Below are positions 47,173 to 56,805 of a DNA stretch of 61,454 bases, in pieces (the stretch's first letter is position 1; each line of letters opens with the position of its first letter). The notes under the pieces are model-generated. The model saw only the letters and a program-made list of their open reading frames with translations. It was not told where the DNA came from and did no database searches. The position numbers and the translations under genes were made by a program. The DNA lies in NCBI GenBank assembly GCA_001770855.1, contig MESE01000062.1:1-61454 (forward strand). Reading direction: 5' to 3'. The DNA comes from Burkholderiales bacterium RIFCSPLOWO2_02_FULL_57_36. GTDB taxonomy: Bacteria; Pseudomonadota; Gammaproteobacteria; Burkholderiales; Burkholderiaceae_D.

Positions 47173-47628
47173 ATGTCAAATTTACCACATCCGACGGTTA
47201 CTGAGTCTTCCTACCTGACTTTGCATTATCGTCTTGCATCAATCGACGATAACGATATTGTCAGCACCCTTCAGGAGAATCCCGCCACGTTGCAGCTCGG
47301 AACGGGACAGCTTGCGCCGTTTTTGGAGGCATGCCTGATCGGATTGTCCGAAGGCGCGCATCAAACCTTCGAACTGGCTCCAGACACGGCATTCGGCCCC
47401 CGCAATCCTGATCTTTTGCAGTGGGTGTCGCGTACAACTTTGGCTCAAAACTCGAAACTTGACGAAGAGTACGCAGTCGGCGACGTGGTTGAATTTGCGG
47501 CTCCGGGCGGCGGGCAGTTTGCCGGCGTATTGCGGGAAATCAAGGCTGATGATGCATTGTTCGACTTCAATCATCCGTTGGCGGGGCAGTCACTGAAGTT
47601 TGAAGTGAAGATTATCGGCATACTATAA
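47173..47628 (+). CDS. fkpB: FKBP-type peptidyl-prolyl isomerase, SlpA/FkpB-like
   Basis: A 151-residue slow/SlyD-like FKBP isomerase of the FkpB (SlpA) type. Visible features are the N-terminal strand [30 protein letters not shown] with the conserved QL..LE pattern of the FKBP core, and the insert (IF) region [17 protein letters not shown]. The start at 47173 (MSNLPHPTV) is preferred over an earlier one with a hydrophobic non-conserved tail. It is directly upstream of ispH, the common fkpB-ispH arrangement. Confidence 0.9.
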   Translation: MSNLPHPTVTESSYLTLHYRLASIDDNDIVSTLQENPATLQLGTGQLAPFLEACLIGLSEGAHQTFELAPDTAFGPRNPDLLQWVSRTTLAQNSKLDEEYAVGDVVEFAAPGGGQFAGVLREIKADDALFDFNHPLAGQSLKFEVKIIGIL

Positions 47629-47707
47629 AGCGGATAGGTCGTTATTGAATCGACGTACAAATTTTTCGCAATTGAATAAATGCGACGACCTGCTTCAAGG
47701 ATCAAAC

Positions 47708-48652
47708 ATGGATAAAGAAATTTTACTGGCGCAGCCACGTGGTTTTTGCGCCGGTGTCGATCGGGCTATCGAGATTGTCGAGCGCGCGCTGGTGCAGTGC
47801 GGCGTTCCGATCTATGTACGCCATGAGATTGTACACAACGCGTATGTAGTCGACGACTTGCGAAAAAAGGGCGCGATTTTTATCGAAGACCTGGAAGACG
47901 TCCCGACCGGCAGTACTGTTGTGTTTTCGGCGCATGGTGTTTCGAAGGCGGTGCAGGCAGAAGCGTTGCATCGCGGATTGACCATTTTTGACGCCACATG
48001 TCCATTGGTGACCAAGGTTCACTTCGAGGTTGCCAAGATGCGGCGCGAGAACCGCGAAATCATCATGATCGGACATGTAGGGCATCCGGAGGTCGAAGGC
48101 ACGATGGGACAAACGGAGGGCGGCATGCACCTGGTAGAAACCATAGAGGATGTAAAAAAACTGAACGTAAAAAATCCGGACATGCTTGCTTATGTCACAC
48201 AGACCACCTTGTCAATCGACGACGCCGCCGATGTGATCGCCGCCATCAAGCGCAGATTTCCGAACATCACGGAGCCTAAAAAGGCCGACATCTGTTATGC
48301 GACGACGAACCGGCAAGAGGCCGTGAAGTTCATGGCGCCGCAGGTGGAAGTGGTGATCGTTGTTGGAAGCCCGAATAGTTCGAATTCGAATCGGCTGCGC
48401 GAGGTCGCGGAGAAAAACGGCGCATTTGCCTATATGGTCGATAGTGCTTCACAAATCGATCCGCAATGGCTGGAAGGCAAGAAACGCATTGGAGTCACTG
48501 CCGGGGCTTCGGCACCGGAAGTACTGGTTAGCGATGTAATCGATCAATTGAAAAAATATGGCGCAAACAGTGTACGCGTGCTCGACGGAGTAAAGGAAAG
48601 CGTGGTCTTTCCTTTACCAAAAGGCTTGGGTAACGTGGTGCGGGCACGATAA
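47708..48652 (+). CDS. ispH: 4-hydroxy-3-methylbut-2-enyl diphosphate reductase
   Basis: Performs the last step of the MEP isoprenoid pathway, making IPP and DMAPP with a [4Fe-4S] cluster. The 314-residue product has the three cluster Cys visible: Cys14 in [11 protein letters not shown], Cys in [12 protein letters not shown] and Cys in [11 protein letters not shown]. The catalytic Glu/Thr region EGTMGQT follows. The start at 47708 (MDKEILLAQ) has AAGGA upstream; an earlier in-frame start lies 63 bases before. It is in the fkpB-ispH operon. Confidence 0.96.
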   Translation: MDKEILLAQPRGFCAGVDRAIEIVERALVQCGVPIYVRHEIVHNAYVVDDLRKKGAIFIEDLEDVPTGSTVVFSAHGVSKAVQAEALHRGLTIFDATCPLVTKVHFEVAKMRRENREIIMIGHVGHPEVEGTMGQTEGGMHLVETIEDVKKLNVKNPDMLAYVTQTTLSIDDAADVIAAIKRRFPNITEPKKADICYATTNRQEAVKFMAPQVEVVIVVGSPNSSNSNRLREVAEKNGAFAYMVDSASQIDPQWLEGKKRIGVTAGASAPEVLVSDVIDQLKKYGANSVRVLDGVKESVVFPLPKGLGNVVRAR

Positions 48653-48874
48653 GTATTTCCGGAACAGTCGGTTTAACGTTCGCCGCAATCAGGCGATTTT
48701 CACACATCAGTTGATTACGACAATTGTCAAAATAATCGACGCCTGGCATAGCCGGACAGTTCAAAATCCGGTGTCGCCTCCGCGTCGGGGTAGATGACGA
48801 ATCGCGTTCCGGTTGTTAATAACGGCATGCAATGATGAATAATTGGATCGATAGCCTCGGGGAGTGGAAACAAC

Positions 48875-49804
48875 ATGGATATCTTTATCCAGCAAATCAT
48901 CAACGGCCTGGTGTTGGGCAGCATGTATGCGCTGATTGCTCTCGGATATACGATGGTGTACGGCGTTCTCAATCTCATCAATTTTGCGCATGCCGATGTG
49001 TTGATGATAGGCGCCATGGCGGGGTTGACCATACTCAACATGGTCAATACCGTCGCCCCGGACTTGCCCGGCATCGTCAAGCTGTTCATTGCAATTCTCG
49101 GTGCGATTCCGATCTGCGTCGCAGTCAACGTCCTGATCGAACGCGTTGCTTATCGGCGGTTGCGCAATGCGCCGCGCCTGGCGCCGTTGATTACCGCGAT
49201 CGGCGTATCGATTTTGCTGCAGACGATTGCCATGATGATCTGGGGCCGTAATCCAATATCTTTCCCGCAGGTCATGCCAAGCGATCCGATTCATGTCTTC
49301 GGCGCGTTGATCTCGCCGACGCAGGTCATGCTGCTGGTATTGGCCGCCGTATCGATGGTCAGCCTGGCGCTATTGGTCGAGAAAACAAAGATCGGACGTG
49401 CCATGCGAGCGACAGCGGAAAATCCGCGCATCGCCGGGTTGATGGGGGTCGATTCCAATCGGGTAATTGTCATGACCTTTGCCATCGGCGCGACTCTTGC
49501 GGCGGTCGCCGGCGTCATGTGGGCGGCAAACTATTCGTCAGCGCAGTTCGCGATGGGTTTCGTACCGGGCATCAAGGCTTTTTCCGCAGCAGTGCTGGGC
49601 GGCATCGGCAATATTTATGGCGCGATGCTGGGCGGCTTGCTGCTTGGGTTGATCGAAAGTCTCGGCGCCGGCTATGTCGGCGAGTTGACCGGCGGCTTCC
49701 TTGGCAGCCATTACCAGGATATTTTTGCGTTCCTTGTGTTAGTGCTTGTCTTGACTTTACGACCGTCCGGCATCATGGGCGAACGCGTGGCCGATCGTGC
49801 GTGA
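48875..49804 (+). CDS. livH: Branched-chain amino acid ABC transporter permease LivH
   Basis: A 309-residue inner-membrane permease of the HAAT family. It starts IFIQQIINGLVLGSMYALIALGYTMVYGVLNLINFAHAD, the typical LivH N-terminus, and has about eight hydrophobic segments, ending with PSGIMGERV. A GGGGAG site lies upstream. It opens a livHMGF operon. The substrate-binding protein (LivK) is not in the window. Confidence 0.95.
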   Translation: MDIFIQQIINGLVLGSMYALIALGYTMVYGVLNLINFAHADVLMIGAMAGLTILNMVNTVAPDLPGIVKLFIAILGAIPICVAVNVLIERVAYRRLRNAPRLAPLITAIGVSILLQTIAMMIWGRNPISFPQVMPSDPIHVFGALISPTQVMLLVLAAVSMVSLALLVEKTKIGRAMRATAENPRIAGLMGVDSNRVIVMTFAIGATLAAVAGVMWAANYSSAQFAMGFVPGIKAFSAAVLGGIGNIYGAMLGGLLLGLIESLGAGYVGELTGGFLGSHYQDIFAFLVLVLVLTLRPSGIMGERVADRA

Positions 49805-49815
49805 CGGGAAAAATA

Positions 49816-51030
49816 ATGGCTAATTATTTCAACGTCAAGGAAAACCCGCGCAAGGCTTATGCGGGCCTGATCCTCATCGGCCTGATAGCGGTCGCCTTCC
49901 CGTTTATTGCCGCCAATTTCGGTAATTCGTGGGTCCGGATCATGAACTTCGCGCTGCTGTATATCATGCTGGCGCTAGGACTCAATATTGTCGTGGGGTT
50001 CGCAGGACTGCTCGATCTGGGATACATCGCCTTCTATGCGCTGGGCGCCTACATGGTGGGCCTGCTGGCTTCCCCGCAATTTGCGGTCGTGCTGGAGTCT
50101 TTCGTCAATGAATATCCGCTGGTCGGAAACAGCCTTGTATGGCTGTTCGGCGAAGAAATTGCAAAAAACGGGATTCATCTTTCAGTGTGGTTCATTGTGC
50201 CTCTGGCCGCTGCATTTGCGGCGCTGTTCGGCATACTGCTCGGTTTGCCCGTGCTTAAATTGCGCGGCGATTATCTTGCCATCGTCACCCTGGGTTTCGG
50301 CGAAATCATTCGCATCTTCATGAACAACCTGAATGCGCCGGTGAATATCACCAACGGCCCGCAAGGGATCAACCTGATCGACCCGATTCGCATCTTCGGC
50401 GTGTCCTTGGCCGGCGAATCGGGATCGAATGCGACGGTGCACATCGGAAGCTTTTCGATGCCGTCGGTCAATGCATATTACTTCCTCTTTTTGGCGCTGT
50501 GCATCGGGACTATTTTCGTATCGGTTCGCGTGCAAAACTCGCGTCTCGGCCGTGCGTGGGTCGCCATACGTGAAGACGAAATCGCAGCCAAAGCGATGGG
50601 AATCAATACCCGCAACATGAAGCTGCTTGCGTTTGCAATGGGTGCATCCTTCGGTGGTATCGCAGGCGCGATGTTCGCTTCATTTCAGGGATTCGTGTCG
50701 CCCGAATCGTTTTCGATCACCGAGTCGATCGCCATCGTCGCGATGGTGGTCTTGGGCGGCATGGGTCATATTCCCGGTGTGATATTGGGCGGCCTGTTGC
50801 TTGCGGCGCTGCCGGAGTTGTTGCGTCACACGGTGGAGCCGGTACAACTGGCTCTATTCGGAAAAATTCTGATCGAAGCGGAAGTGCTTCGTCAACTGCT
50901 GTACGGTCTCGCATTGGTGTTGATCATGTTGTACCGGCCATCCGGGTTATGGCCGGCGCCAAGACACGAAGACCGGCCGGATGCGGACGTCGATAAGCCG
51001 GAGAAAGCAACTGGCGTCGTAGCGGCATAA
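49816..51030 (+). CDS. livM: Branched-chain amino acid ABC transporter permease LivM
   Basis: A 404-residue inner-membrane permease, the partner of LivH. The diagnostic ALLYIMLALGLNIVVGFAGLLDLGYIAFYALGAY region is present, as is GDYLAIVTLGFGEIIRI. The start at 49816 (MANYFNVKEN) has GGGA upstream; a longer open frame starting at 49519 overlaps livH in another frame and is not used. It is 12 bases after livH. Confidence 0.95.
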   Translation: MANYFNVKENPRKAYAGLILIGLIAVAFPFIAANFGNSWVRIMNFALLYIMLALGLNIVVGFAGLLDLGYIAFYALGAYMVGLLASPQFAVVLESFVNEYPLVGNSLVWLFGEEIAKNGIHLSVWFIVPLAAAFAALFGILLGLPVLKLRGDYLAIVTLGFGEIIRIFMNNLNAPVNITNGPQGINLIDPIRIFGVSLAGESGSNATVHIGSFSMPSVNAYYFLFLALCIGTIFVSVRVQNSRLGRAWVAIREDEIAAKAMGINTRNMKLLAFAMGASFGGIAGAMFASFQGFVSPESFSITESIAIVAMVVLGGMGHIPGVILGGLLLAALPELLRHTVEPVQLALFGKILIEAEVLRQLLYGLALVLIMLYRPSGLWPAPRHEDRPDADVDKPEKATGVVAA

Positions 51031-51036
51031 GGGCCC

Positions 51037-51810
51037 ATGATGAGCGAACAAATCATTCTCGATATTGCCGGCGTCAACAAGCGCTTCGGTGGATTGCAGG
51101 CCCTCTCGGACGTCAACGTAAGGATCACGAAAGGACAGATCTATGGGTTGATTGGTCCGAACGGCGCCGGCAAGACAACTTTCTTCAATGTGATGACCGG
51201 CCTGTACCAGCCGGATTCCGGTAGATTCGAACTTGCCGGCAAACCCTATTCGCCCTCGGCGCCGCACGAAGTGGCAAAGGCAGGGATCGCACGTACGTTT
51301 CAGAATATTCGGCTGTTCGGCGAAATGACTGCATTGGAAAACGTGATGGTGGGGCGTCATGTACGTACTCATCAAGGCCTGCTGGGAGCGGTATTGCATC
51401 ACAAGGCAGCACGCGAGGAAGAGGCCGGCATCCGCAAATTTGCGATGGCGCTGCTTGATTTCGTGGGGATCGCCAAATTTGCCGGACGCACGGCCCGACA
51501 TCTGTCGTACGGCGATCAGCGACGCTTGGAAATCGCGCGCGCTTTGGCAACCGAGCCGCAACTGCTGGCATTGGATGAGCCGGCTGCCGGCATGAATGCG
51601 ACGGAAAAACTTGGATTGCGCGAACTGCTGGTCAAGATCAAGGCCGAGGGAAAGACAATCCTGTTGATCGAGCACGATGTAAAGCTGGTAATGGGCTTGT
51701 GCGACCGGATTACCGTTCTGGATTACGGTAAACCGATCGCGGAAGGTATGCCGGCCGAAGTGCAAAATAATCCTGCAGTGATCGAGGCATATCTTGGAGG
51801 ATCGCACTGA
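51037..51810 (+). CDS. livG: Branched-chain amino acid ABC transporter ATPase LivG
   Basis: A 257-residue ABC ATPase. Walker A is GPNGAGKTT (about 40-48), the signature motif is LSYGDQRRLEIARAL, and Walker B is LLALDEPAAGMN. The AGM after the Walker B Glu-Pro is typical of LivG. It starts six bases after livM and overlaps livF by one base. Confidence 0.96.
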   Translation: MMSEQIILDIAGVNKRFGGLQALSDVNVRITKGQIYGLIGPNGAGKTTFFNVMTGLYQPDSGRFELAGKPYSPSAPHEVAKAGIARTFQNIRLFGEMTALENVMVGRHVRTHQGLLGAVLHHKAAREEEAGIRKFAMALLDFVGIAKFAGRTARHLSYGDQRRLEIARALATEPQLLALDEPAAGMNATEKLGLRELLVKIKAEGKTILLIEHDVKLVMGLCDRITVLDYGKPIAEGMPAEVQNNPAVIEAYLGGSH

Positions 51811-52535
51811 TGGCTGAGAATGTATTGAAAGTCGCCGGCCTGAAAGTTGCCTACGGCGGCATTCAAGCGGTCAAGGGAATCGATGTCGAGGTTAACAAGG
51901 GTGAACTGATTACCCTGATCGGCGCCAACGGCGCGGGTAAAACCACTGCATTGAAGGCGATTACCGGCACGCTGCCGGAATGCAGGGTAGAAGGCCATAT
52001 CGAGTATCAAGGACAACCGATCAAGGGTTTGGGATCTTTTGAACTGGTCAAGAAAAATCTGGCGATGGTGCCGGAAGGGCGCGGTGTCTTTACCCGCATG
52101 TCGGTCCACGAAAATCTGTTGATGGGTGCGTACACGCGCAATGACACTGCGGGTATCAATGCGGACATTGACAAATGGTTTACGGTTTTCCCGCGCCTTA
52201 GAGAACGTTCCGCACAAATGGCCGGCACCCTGTCCGGCGGCGAACAACAAATGCTTGCAATGGCGCGTGCATTGATGAGTCATCCCACACTGCTTCTGCT
52301 GGATGAGCCTTCAATGGGCTTGTCACCCATGATGGTCGAGAAAATTTTCGAAGTGATTCGCAGTATTTCCGCGCAAGGCGTGACAATTCTCCTGGTGGAG
52401 CAAAATGCCAAACTGGCGTTGCAGGCGGCGCACCGCGCTTATGTGATGGATTCCGGTCTGGTGACGATGAGCGGAAATGCGCAGGATCTGTTGCACGATC
52501 CGCGAGTCAGGGAAGCGTATTTGGGCGAGGCTTGA
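51810..52535 (+). CDS. livF: Branched-chain amino acid ABC transporter ATPase LivF
   Basis: A 241-residue ABC ATPase with Walker A GANGAGKTTALK, signature LSGGEQQMLAMARALM and Walker B LLLLDEPSMGLSP. VPEGRGVFTRMSVHENLLMG is the LivF pattern. Its ATG overlaps the livG stop by one base (TGATG). The operon has both ATPases and both permeases but no binding protein. Branched-chain amino acids, amides or urea-like compounds are all transported by HAAT systems, so the substrate is not certain. Confidence 0.96.
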   Translation: MAENVLKVAGLKVAYGGIQAVKGIDVEVNKGELITLIGANGAGKTTALKAITGTLPECRVEGHIEYQGQPIKGLGSFELVKKNLAMVPEGRGVFTRMSVHENLLMGAYTRNDTAGINADIDKWFTVFPRLRERSAQMAGTLSGGEQQMLAMARALMSHPTLLLLDEPSMGLSPMMVEKIFEVIRSISAQGVTILLVEQNAKLALQAAHRAYVMDSGLVTMSGNAQDLLHDPRVREAYLGEA

Positions 52536-52562
52536 CTGCTGCGCTGCAGCCGGGATGGCCTG

Positions 52563-52874
52563 CTAGCCTCTGGTGCGCCGAAAGCCCCATCGTGAAAACC
52601 GGTTCTCGGTCGCCGCGCGTGCTTCACCCAGAACTGCTTGTGGAACCAGTTTGAGTATCGCGGGAATCGCAAAAGCGAGCAGCGTCACGTCATCCACCCA
52701 GCCAAGTATCGGCAGGGCATCGGGGATGAAGTCAATCGGGCTCACCATATAAACTCCGAGCAGTAGGGCTCCGATTTTTATGAAAAGAGGCGTCGCAGGA
52801 TTGCGGCAGGCGTACCATAAGACCGCCGCTTCCCGGCCCGCGAGTTTGAATAAGCGAATCAAGCGTAAGAACAT
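52563..52874 (-). CDS. DUF1232/YkvA-family membrane protein
   Basis: A 103-residue protein with one or two hydrophobic segments. The DUF1232 signature is clear: YMVSPIDFIPDALPILGWVDDV. The second of two ATG codons, at 52874, is chosen because AAGG lies six bases upstream; the first would be adjacent to it. The function of the family is unknown. It converges on livF. Confidence 0.85.
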   Translation of the reverse strand: MFLRLIRLFKLAGREAAVLWYACRNPATPLFIKIGALLLGVYMVSPIDFIPDALPILGWVDDVTLLAFAIPAILKLVPQAVLGEARAATENRFSRWGFRRTRG

Positions 52875-53130
52875 GACCATCCTTGGTAAGTCCGCATCGC
52901 ACTGTCGGAAATCGACTGTCTTGCGCCATCATGCAATATCACCGGATTTGATGCACGTGCCGACAATTCGAATGAAGTACGATACTAAGATCCATGTTTG
53001 CCGACAAGGTTCATGAACATTAAATTTTTTATGCAACCGGGGCAGGCGGGGAGCGTCAATCGCGCCACACTGCGATGATATAGCGGTACGGCAGCAGTAA
53101 AATAATTGACCGATAAATCCAGGAGCCATC

Positions 53131-53826
53131 ATGGAATTTGCATTTTCACCTCAGCCCCAAGCTGCTGTTCCAGTCATTAACAGCGACCAGTTTTTCCCAA
53201 TCCATCGGATTTATTGTGTCGGACGCAATTATGTTGAACATGCGAAAGAGATGGGCGGCACCGGCCGCGAGGCGCCTTTTTTCTTCATGAAGCCGGCCGA
53301 CGCGGTATTGCCAGTGGCGACCGACACTGTCGGAGAAATGCACTATCCGTCAATGACCGGCGACTTGCACCATGAAATAGAACTCGTGGTTGCCATTGGT
53401 AAAGGTGGGAAAGACATTGCGGCGAAGGATGCTCCACAACATGTGTGGGGCTACGCGGTAGGGCTGGACATGACGCGCCGCGACTTGCAGGCCGACGCCA
53501 AGAAACTCGGGCGTCCATGGTGCACCGCCAAGGGTTTTGACCAATCGGCACCGATCGGACCGATTCATCCTATCGGGAAAACCGGCTGGATCACTCATGG
53601 TGCGATCCATTTGAATGTCAACGGAGAGCCACGCCAGAAGAGCGGCATCGATAAACTGATCTGGAATATTGCCGAAACCATCGAGCATCTTTCCAAATAC
53701 TACGAACTGCGGCCAGGTGATCTGATTTTCACCGGTACGCCGGAAGGCGTTGCATCAGTCAAGCCGGGAGACCTGCTCGAAGGCGCAATCGAAGGTTTGG
53801 GTGGACTGCGTCTGAAAGTGGTTTGA
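53131..53826 (+). CDS. Fumarylacetoacetate hydrolase-family protein (fumarylpyruvate hydrolase-like)
   Basis: A 231-residue metal-dependent hydrolase of the FAH family. The YCVGRNYVEHAKEMG N-terminus, the metal-binding LHHEIELVVAIG (Glu pair) and GLDMTRRDLQ (Asp) are present, and the end is FTGTPEGVASVKPGD. This size and pattern fit fumarylpyruvate hydrolase of gentisate degradation better than the ~420-residue tyrosine-pathway enzyme. It is followed by a zeta-class GST on the same strand, which supports an isomerase-hydrolase pair. A GGAG site precedes the ATG at 53131. Confidence 0.87.
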   Translation: MEFAFSPQPQAAVPVINSDQFFPIHRIYCVGRNYVEHAKEMGGTGREAPFFFMKPADAVLPVATDTVGEMHYPSMTGDLHHEIELVVAIGKGGKDIAAKDAPQHVWGYAVGLDMTRRDLQADAKKLGRPWCTAKGFDQSAPIGPIHPIGKTGWITHGAIHLNVNGEPRQKSGIDKLIWNIAETIEHLSKYYELRPGDLIFTGTPEGVASVKPGDLLEGAIEGLGGLRLKVV

Positions 53827-53885
53827 CTTTTTCATGCAGTTGGTTCGGTATACCGGCTTAAAAAACATAATCGGGAGATGACGGC

Positions 53886-54542
53886 ATGAAACTCTACAGT
53901 TTTTTCCGAAGTTCAGCGGCGTATCGGGTGCGCATCGCGTTAAACCTCAAAGGGCTGTCGTACGAGGTGATACCGATTCATCTCGTCAAGAATGGCGGTG
54001 AACAATTAACGCCTGAATACCGCGAATTGAATCCGATGGCGCTTGTTCCGGCATTTATTGATGATGGAGCTGAACATGACACCGTATTGACGCAGTCGCT
54101 TGCCATCATCGAATACTTGGAAGAGAGGTATCCGATGCCGCCGTTGTTGCCGGAAAATGCAGGCGACCGGGCTTATGTTCGCAGTATCGCGCTATCGATT
54201 GCATGCGACATTCATCCCCTCAACAATCTCCGGGTGTTGCGCTATCTGGTGCGCGATCTGAATGTCAGCGAGGACGACAAGAACGCTTGGTACCGTCATT
54301 GGGTCGAGCAAGGTCTCATCTCAATCGAGACATTGCTCGCAAAAGACCGGCGTGTCGGAAAATTCTGTTTTGGCGATTCACCGACAATGGCGGATTGCTG
54401 CCTGATTCCACAAATCGCGAACGCACAGCGGTTCAACTGCGATTTGTCCAACGTGCCCACAATCATGCGCATTCATGATGCCTGCATTGTGCTGGATGCA
54501 TTCGCAAACGCCGCACCGGCAAATCAGCCCGATGCGGAATAA
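53886..54542 (+). CDS. maiA: Maleylacetoacetate/maleylpyruvate isomerase (zeta-class GST)
   Basis: A 218-residue glutathione-dependent isomerase. The zeta-class signature SSAAYRVRIALNLK (about 10-23) is at the N-terminus, with ELNPMALVPAFIDD and QSLAIIEYLEERYP for the glutathione site. It starts 59 bases after the fumarylacetoacetate hydrolase-like gene, with GGGAG upstream. Together they would convert maleylpyruvate or maleylacetoacetate to the fumaryl isomer and cleave it. The gentisate or homogentisate dioxygenase is not here, so the pathway is inferred. Confidence 0.9.
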   Translation: MKLYSFFRSSAAYRVRIALNLKGLSYEVIPIHLVKNGGEQLTPEYRELNPMALVPAFIDDGAEHDTVLTQSLAIIEYLEERYPMPPLLPENAGDRAYVRSIALSIACDIHPLNNLRVLRYLVRDLNVSEDDKNAWYRHWVEQGLISIETLLAKDRRVGKFCFGDSPTMADCCLIPQIANAQRFNCDLSNVPTIMRIHDACIVLDAFANAAPANQPDAE

Positions 54543-54684
54543 CGCGACTTCATGAACGCTCTACTGAGTCGGTCCCATGAAGATGTCCGACCGTTGTCAC
54601 GGCCTGTCGGCTACACGGTAGTTGATACATATCAGGGCCATGATCCCTGTGGCAACCGGTGCGGATGAACTGGTGAAAACCGGT

Positions 54685-55158
54685 TTAGTAACGATATGCC
54701 CGTCCGTTTTCGACACGGACCCGGTTGCCTACACTCAGGTCCGCCACGGTGTCTTGCGTTACTGTCTGATAGCTGCCGTTATCGAGACGGACTCCGATTT
54801 GGTATGTCGCAGATTGCGCTCTGTTCCTTTGCTCGATTTGATGCCCGACGACCGCGCCACCTACCGTGCCTGCCACTGTTGCCGCCGTTTTGCCGCTGCC
54901 CCCGCCAACCTGGTTGCCTAGCACGCCGCCTGCCACGCCGCCGAGCACTGCACCGGCACCGATGCCGCCAGAACCGCCGGTCGAGCCAACCATCTGGATC
55001 GATTCGACCACGCCATAGTTCGACGAATAAGATGGCGATGGATTTACTGCAGGATACGGCTGCGAGTGGACGGGTTCCTGCATCGGGCTCGAGCAGGCGC
55101 CAAGAAGTGCGGTTGCGGCGATTACAGTTGTCGCTCTCATTACATAATCCTTTTTCAT
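54685..55158 (-). CDS. Glycine-zipper 2TM-domain lipoprotein
   Basis: A 157-residue small lipoprotein. The signal ends in ALLGAC (lipobox, Cys22), the centre (about 60-110) is Gly-rich with a glycine-zipper motif (GAVLGGVAGGVLGNQVGGGSGK, cut here), and the C-terminus (SYQTVTQDTVADLSVGNRVRVENG) matches the SlyB/Gly-zipper_2 family. The ATG at 55158 has AAGGAG five bases upstream; an ATG at 55140 is an alternative. It is probably an outer-membrane or periplasmic structural lipoprotein. Confidence 0.85.
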   Translation of the reverse strand: MKKDYVMRATTVIAATALLGACSSPMQEPVHSQPYPAVNPSPSYSSNYGVVESIQMVGSTGGSGGIGAGAVLGGVAGGVLGNQVGGGSGKTAATVAGTVGGAVVGHQIEQRNRAQSATYQIGVRLDNGSYQTVTQDTVADLSVGNRVRVENGRAYRY

Positions 55159-55542
55159 GATTTCTCCTTTTTAATGGGTAATTGAACGGGCGTTTGCCAA
55201 GCCTTGTTTTTCCAATACGGAAGCGCTCGTTCTGCAAGCCGCTTTTAAACCGATTGAACGATAAGCCACCTATGTTTCTATATATCAAGTCCTTTTGATA
55301 AGTAGTAACTCGGTGTTTGACTGCATGCCGCAAGTGAAAAAATCATTGCGATCCGCCATTCAATAACTACCTGTTTAATAGAGTCGAGATTTTCATGTAA
55401 GTTGCTATTTTGATAGGCTGTTACATAGGATTACAAGTTGCTCCAATACTAAGTAATAAAAAACCCGCAAAAACGGGTTTATAAATCAACGAAGCCAGTC
55501 GATTGCGCAACGGCCCGATATGTGAAATATTTTTGTTTTGGT
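55159..55542. other. AT-rich intergenic stretch with a terminator
   Basis: These 384 bases between two minus-strand genes have low GC and no supported gene. The terminator for the next upstream gene lies at 55461-55480. The left part is the promoter region of the glycine-zipper lipoprotein. Confidence 0.5.
55461..55480 (-). terminator. Intrinsic terminator after the small hypothetical gene
   Basis: AAACCCG (55461-55467) pairs with CGGGTTT (55474-55480) around a 6-base loop. On the minus strand it is followed by TTTTTATTA, 62 bases after the hypothetical gene's stop. Confidence 0.75.
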
Positions 55543-55761
55543 TCAGTCCACTTCCCAATGGGAATGCAACGTATTTGATGGCAGTTCAATCACTTTTTTT
55601 ACATCCGTTCGCAATTCAAGTATTTGTTCCGCTTTTGCCAGACGTACCAAACTACGAAGCGCTTCTTTAAATACACGCTTTTCTCGAATGGAAGCATTCT
55701 CTCCGCATGTGGCTGACGTCAACTTTTCAATAAGTTCCTCTGTTGAATGTTTGGTCTTCAT
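55543..55761 (-). CDS. Small hypothetical protein
   Basis: A 72-residue, Lys/Glu/Leu-rich, helical, soluble product with no family I recognise. Supporting it as a gene are GAGAGG upstream at good spacing, a terminator 62 bases downstream, and the absence of competing frames. It sits in a low-GC region and may be a strain-specific gene. The product contains a single Cys (in ATCGEN). Confidence 0.55.
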   Translation of the reverse strand: MKTKHSTEELIEKLTSATCGENASIREKRVFKEALRSLVRLAKAEQILELRTDVKKVIELPSNTLHSHWEVD

Positions 55762-56547
55762 ACGTACCTCTCGTTAAGAAGTCGAGCTGCCATTGTGAGT
55801 TAGGGTAGTGGAACCTTATGCACAAAACAGCTCCGGAAACTTGATTCAAGTAATTCCGTCGAACTAGTTATTCCCTATGGCAACTATCTTCTTATTGATT
55901 TTTCATAGCTTGATAATTATCAATTTCAGTTGCACTTTGTAAATAATTTAACGAGTTGGGCAGTCGATTTTTTAACATTCTGGAATACTGGTATCTCTCA
56001 GCCGAGGCCATTGAATTGCAAATTTATTAATTCGGATTCGATAGATGCGCGAGAAATATATGTATGAAGGGTTCATAAAAACCAGGATCGGTTGCCCGAT
56101 TCATGAATTTAACTATTGCCTATACGCAATCATACGGCTTGGATGGAATATAGAGACGGGATATATGGATTTGAAAAAAGCGACAACGCATAAACCACTG
56201 TATGAATACAAAATTCATGAGACTCACGCCTATAGATATTTTCCAGGCGTCTGCTTCATCCAAGCGGCGCTTATAAGTAATACAGCACATCGGTGCCGCA
56301 AGATTCCCCGGAGCCCGGCCGTCCACGCATTGCGAATCCCTTTTCGGACGCTCGTTGCCGGCTGTTGACGTGCGACTTGAACGATTTAAACGCGGAACTG
56401 CTTGAAGCAGGAACGGATCTGAAGAAATTAAAGCGGGGCGACTGCGACTGACGAAACGAGCACTGGAATACTCGCAAACGTCTATGTATCGCTGCTTGCC
56501 GGGATCGAAGCGCGATTCATGAGTTTCTGCTGAAAAATCAGGATTGT
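55762..56547. other. AT-rich, gene-poor stretch before the tRNA
   Basis: These 786 bases have noticeably lower GC than the core. A 107-codon plus-strand frame (56045-56368) has an ATG but no ribosome-binding site, unusual composition and no family resemblance, so I do not call it. A perfect FNR-type palindrome lies at 55910-55923. The tRNA gene next to it makes this a plausible site of past insertion of foreign DNA, but no integrase is seen. Confidence 0.45.
55910..55923. promoter_or_regulatory. Perfect FNR/ANR-type palindrome
   Basis: TTGATAATTATCAA matches TTGAT-N4-ATCAA at all ten defined positions and is itself fully palindromic. It is 149 bases upstream of the small hypothetical gene (minus strand) and 122 bases upstream of the doubtful plus-strand frame. 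It could be a real site or chance in AT-rich DNA. Confidence 0.35.
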
Positions 56548-56622
56548 TGGTCCCGCCGACAGGAATCGAACCTGTATCTAGCGCTTAGGAGGCACTTGTT
56601 CTATCCATTGAACTACGGCGAG
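56548..56622 (-). tRNA. tRNA-Arg (anticodon CCT)
   Basis: Read on the minus strand, the gene starts CTCGCCG and ends CGGCGGG-A-CCA, forming a 7-bp acceptor stem with one G.U pair. The D stem is GTTC/GAAC, the anticodon stem AGTGC/GCGCT encloses loop CTCCTAA (anticodon CCT), and the T arm is ACAGG-TTCGATT-CCTGT. The 3' CCA is encoded. It reads AGG codons. Confidence 0.95.
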
Positions 56623-56805
56623 ACACGACGATGTAACCGGATGTTGTTCCAATTTTCGTTCGAGATTATAGCAGCCGCTACGTTCGTATAGAGCGCGGTT
56701 TTGCTCACCTATCGGTACAATGCCGACTTTACTCATTTAATCAATCGTGTATTGCAGGCCATTTGTGCTCGGTCCTGAACTCGCGGAAGGCATTTTTAAA
56801 CATTT

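Noticed and set aside
56045..56368. 107-codon plus-strand frame before the tRNA
   Set aside because: Atypical composition, no ribosome-binding site and no recognisable family; most likely chance in AT-rich DNA.
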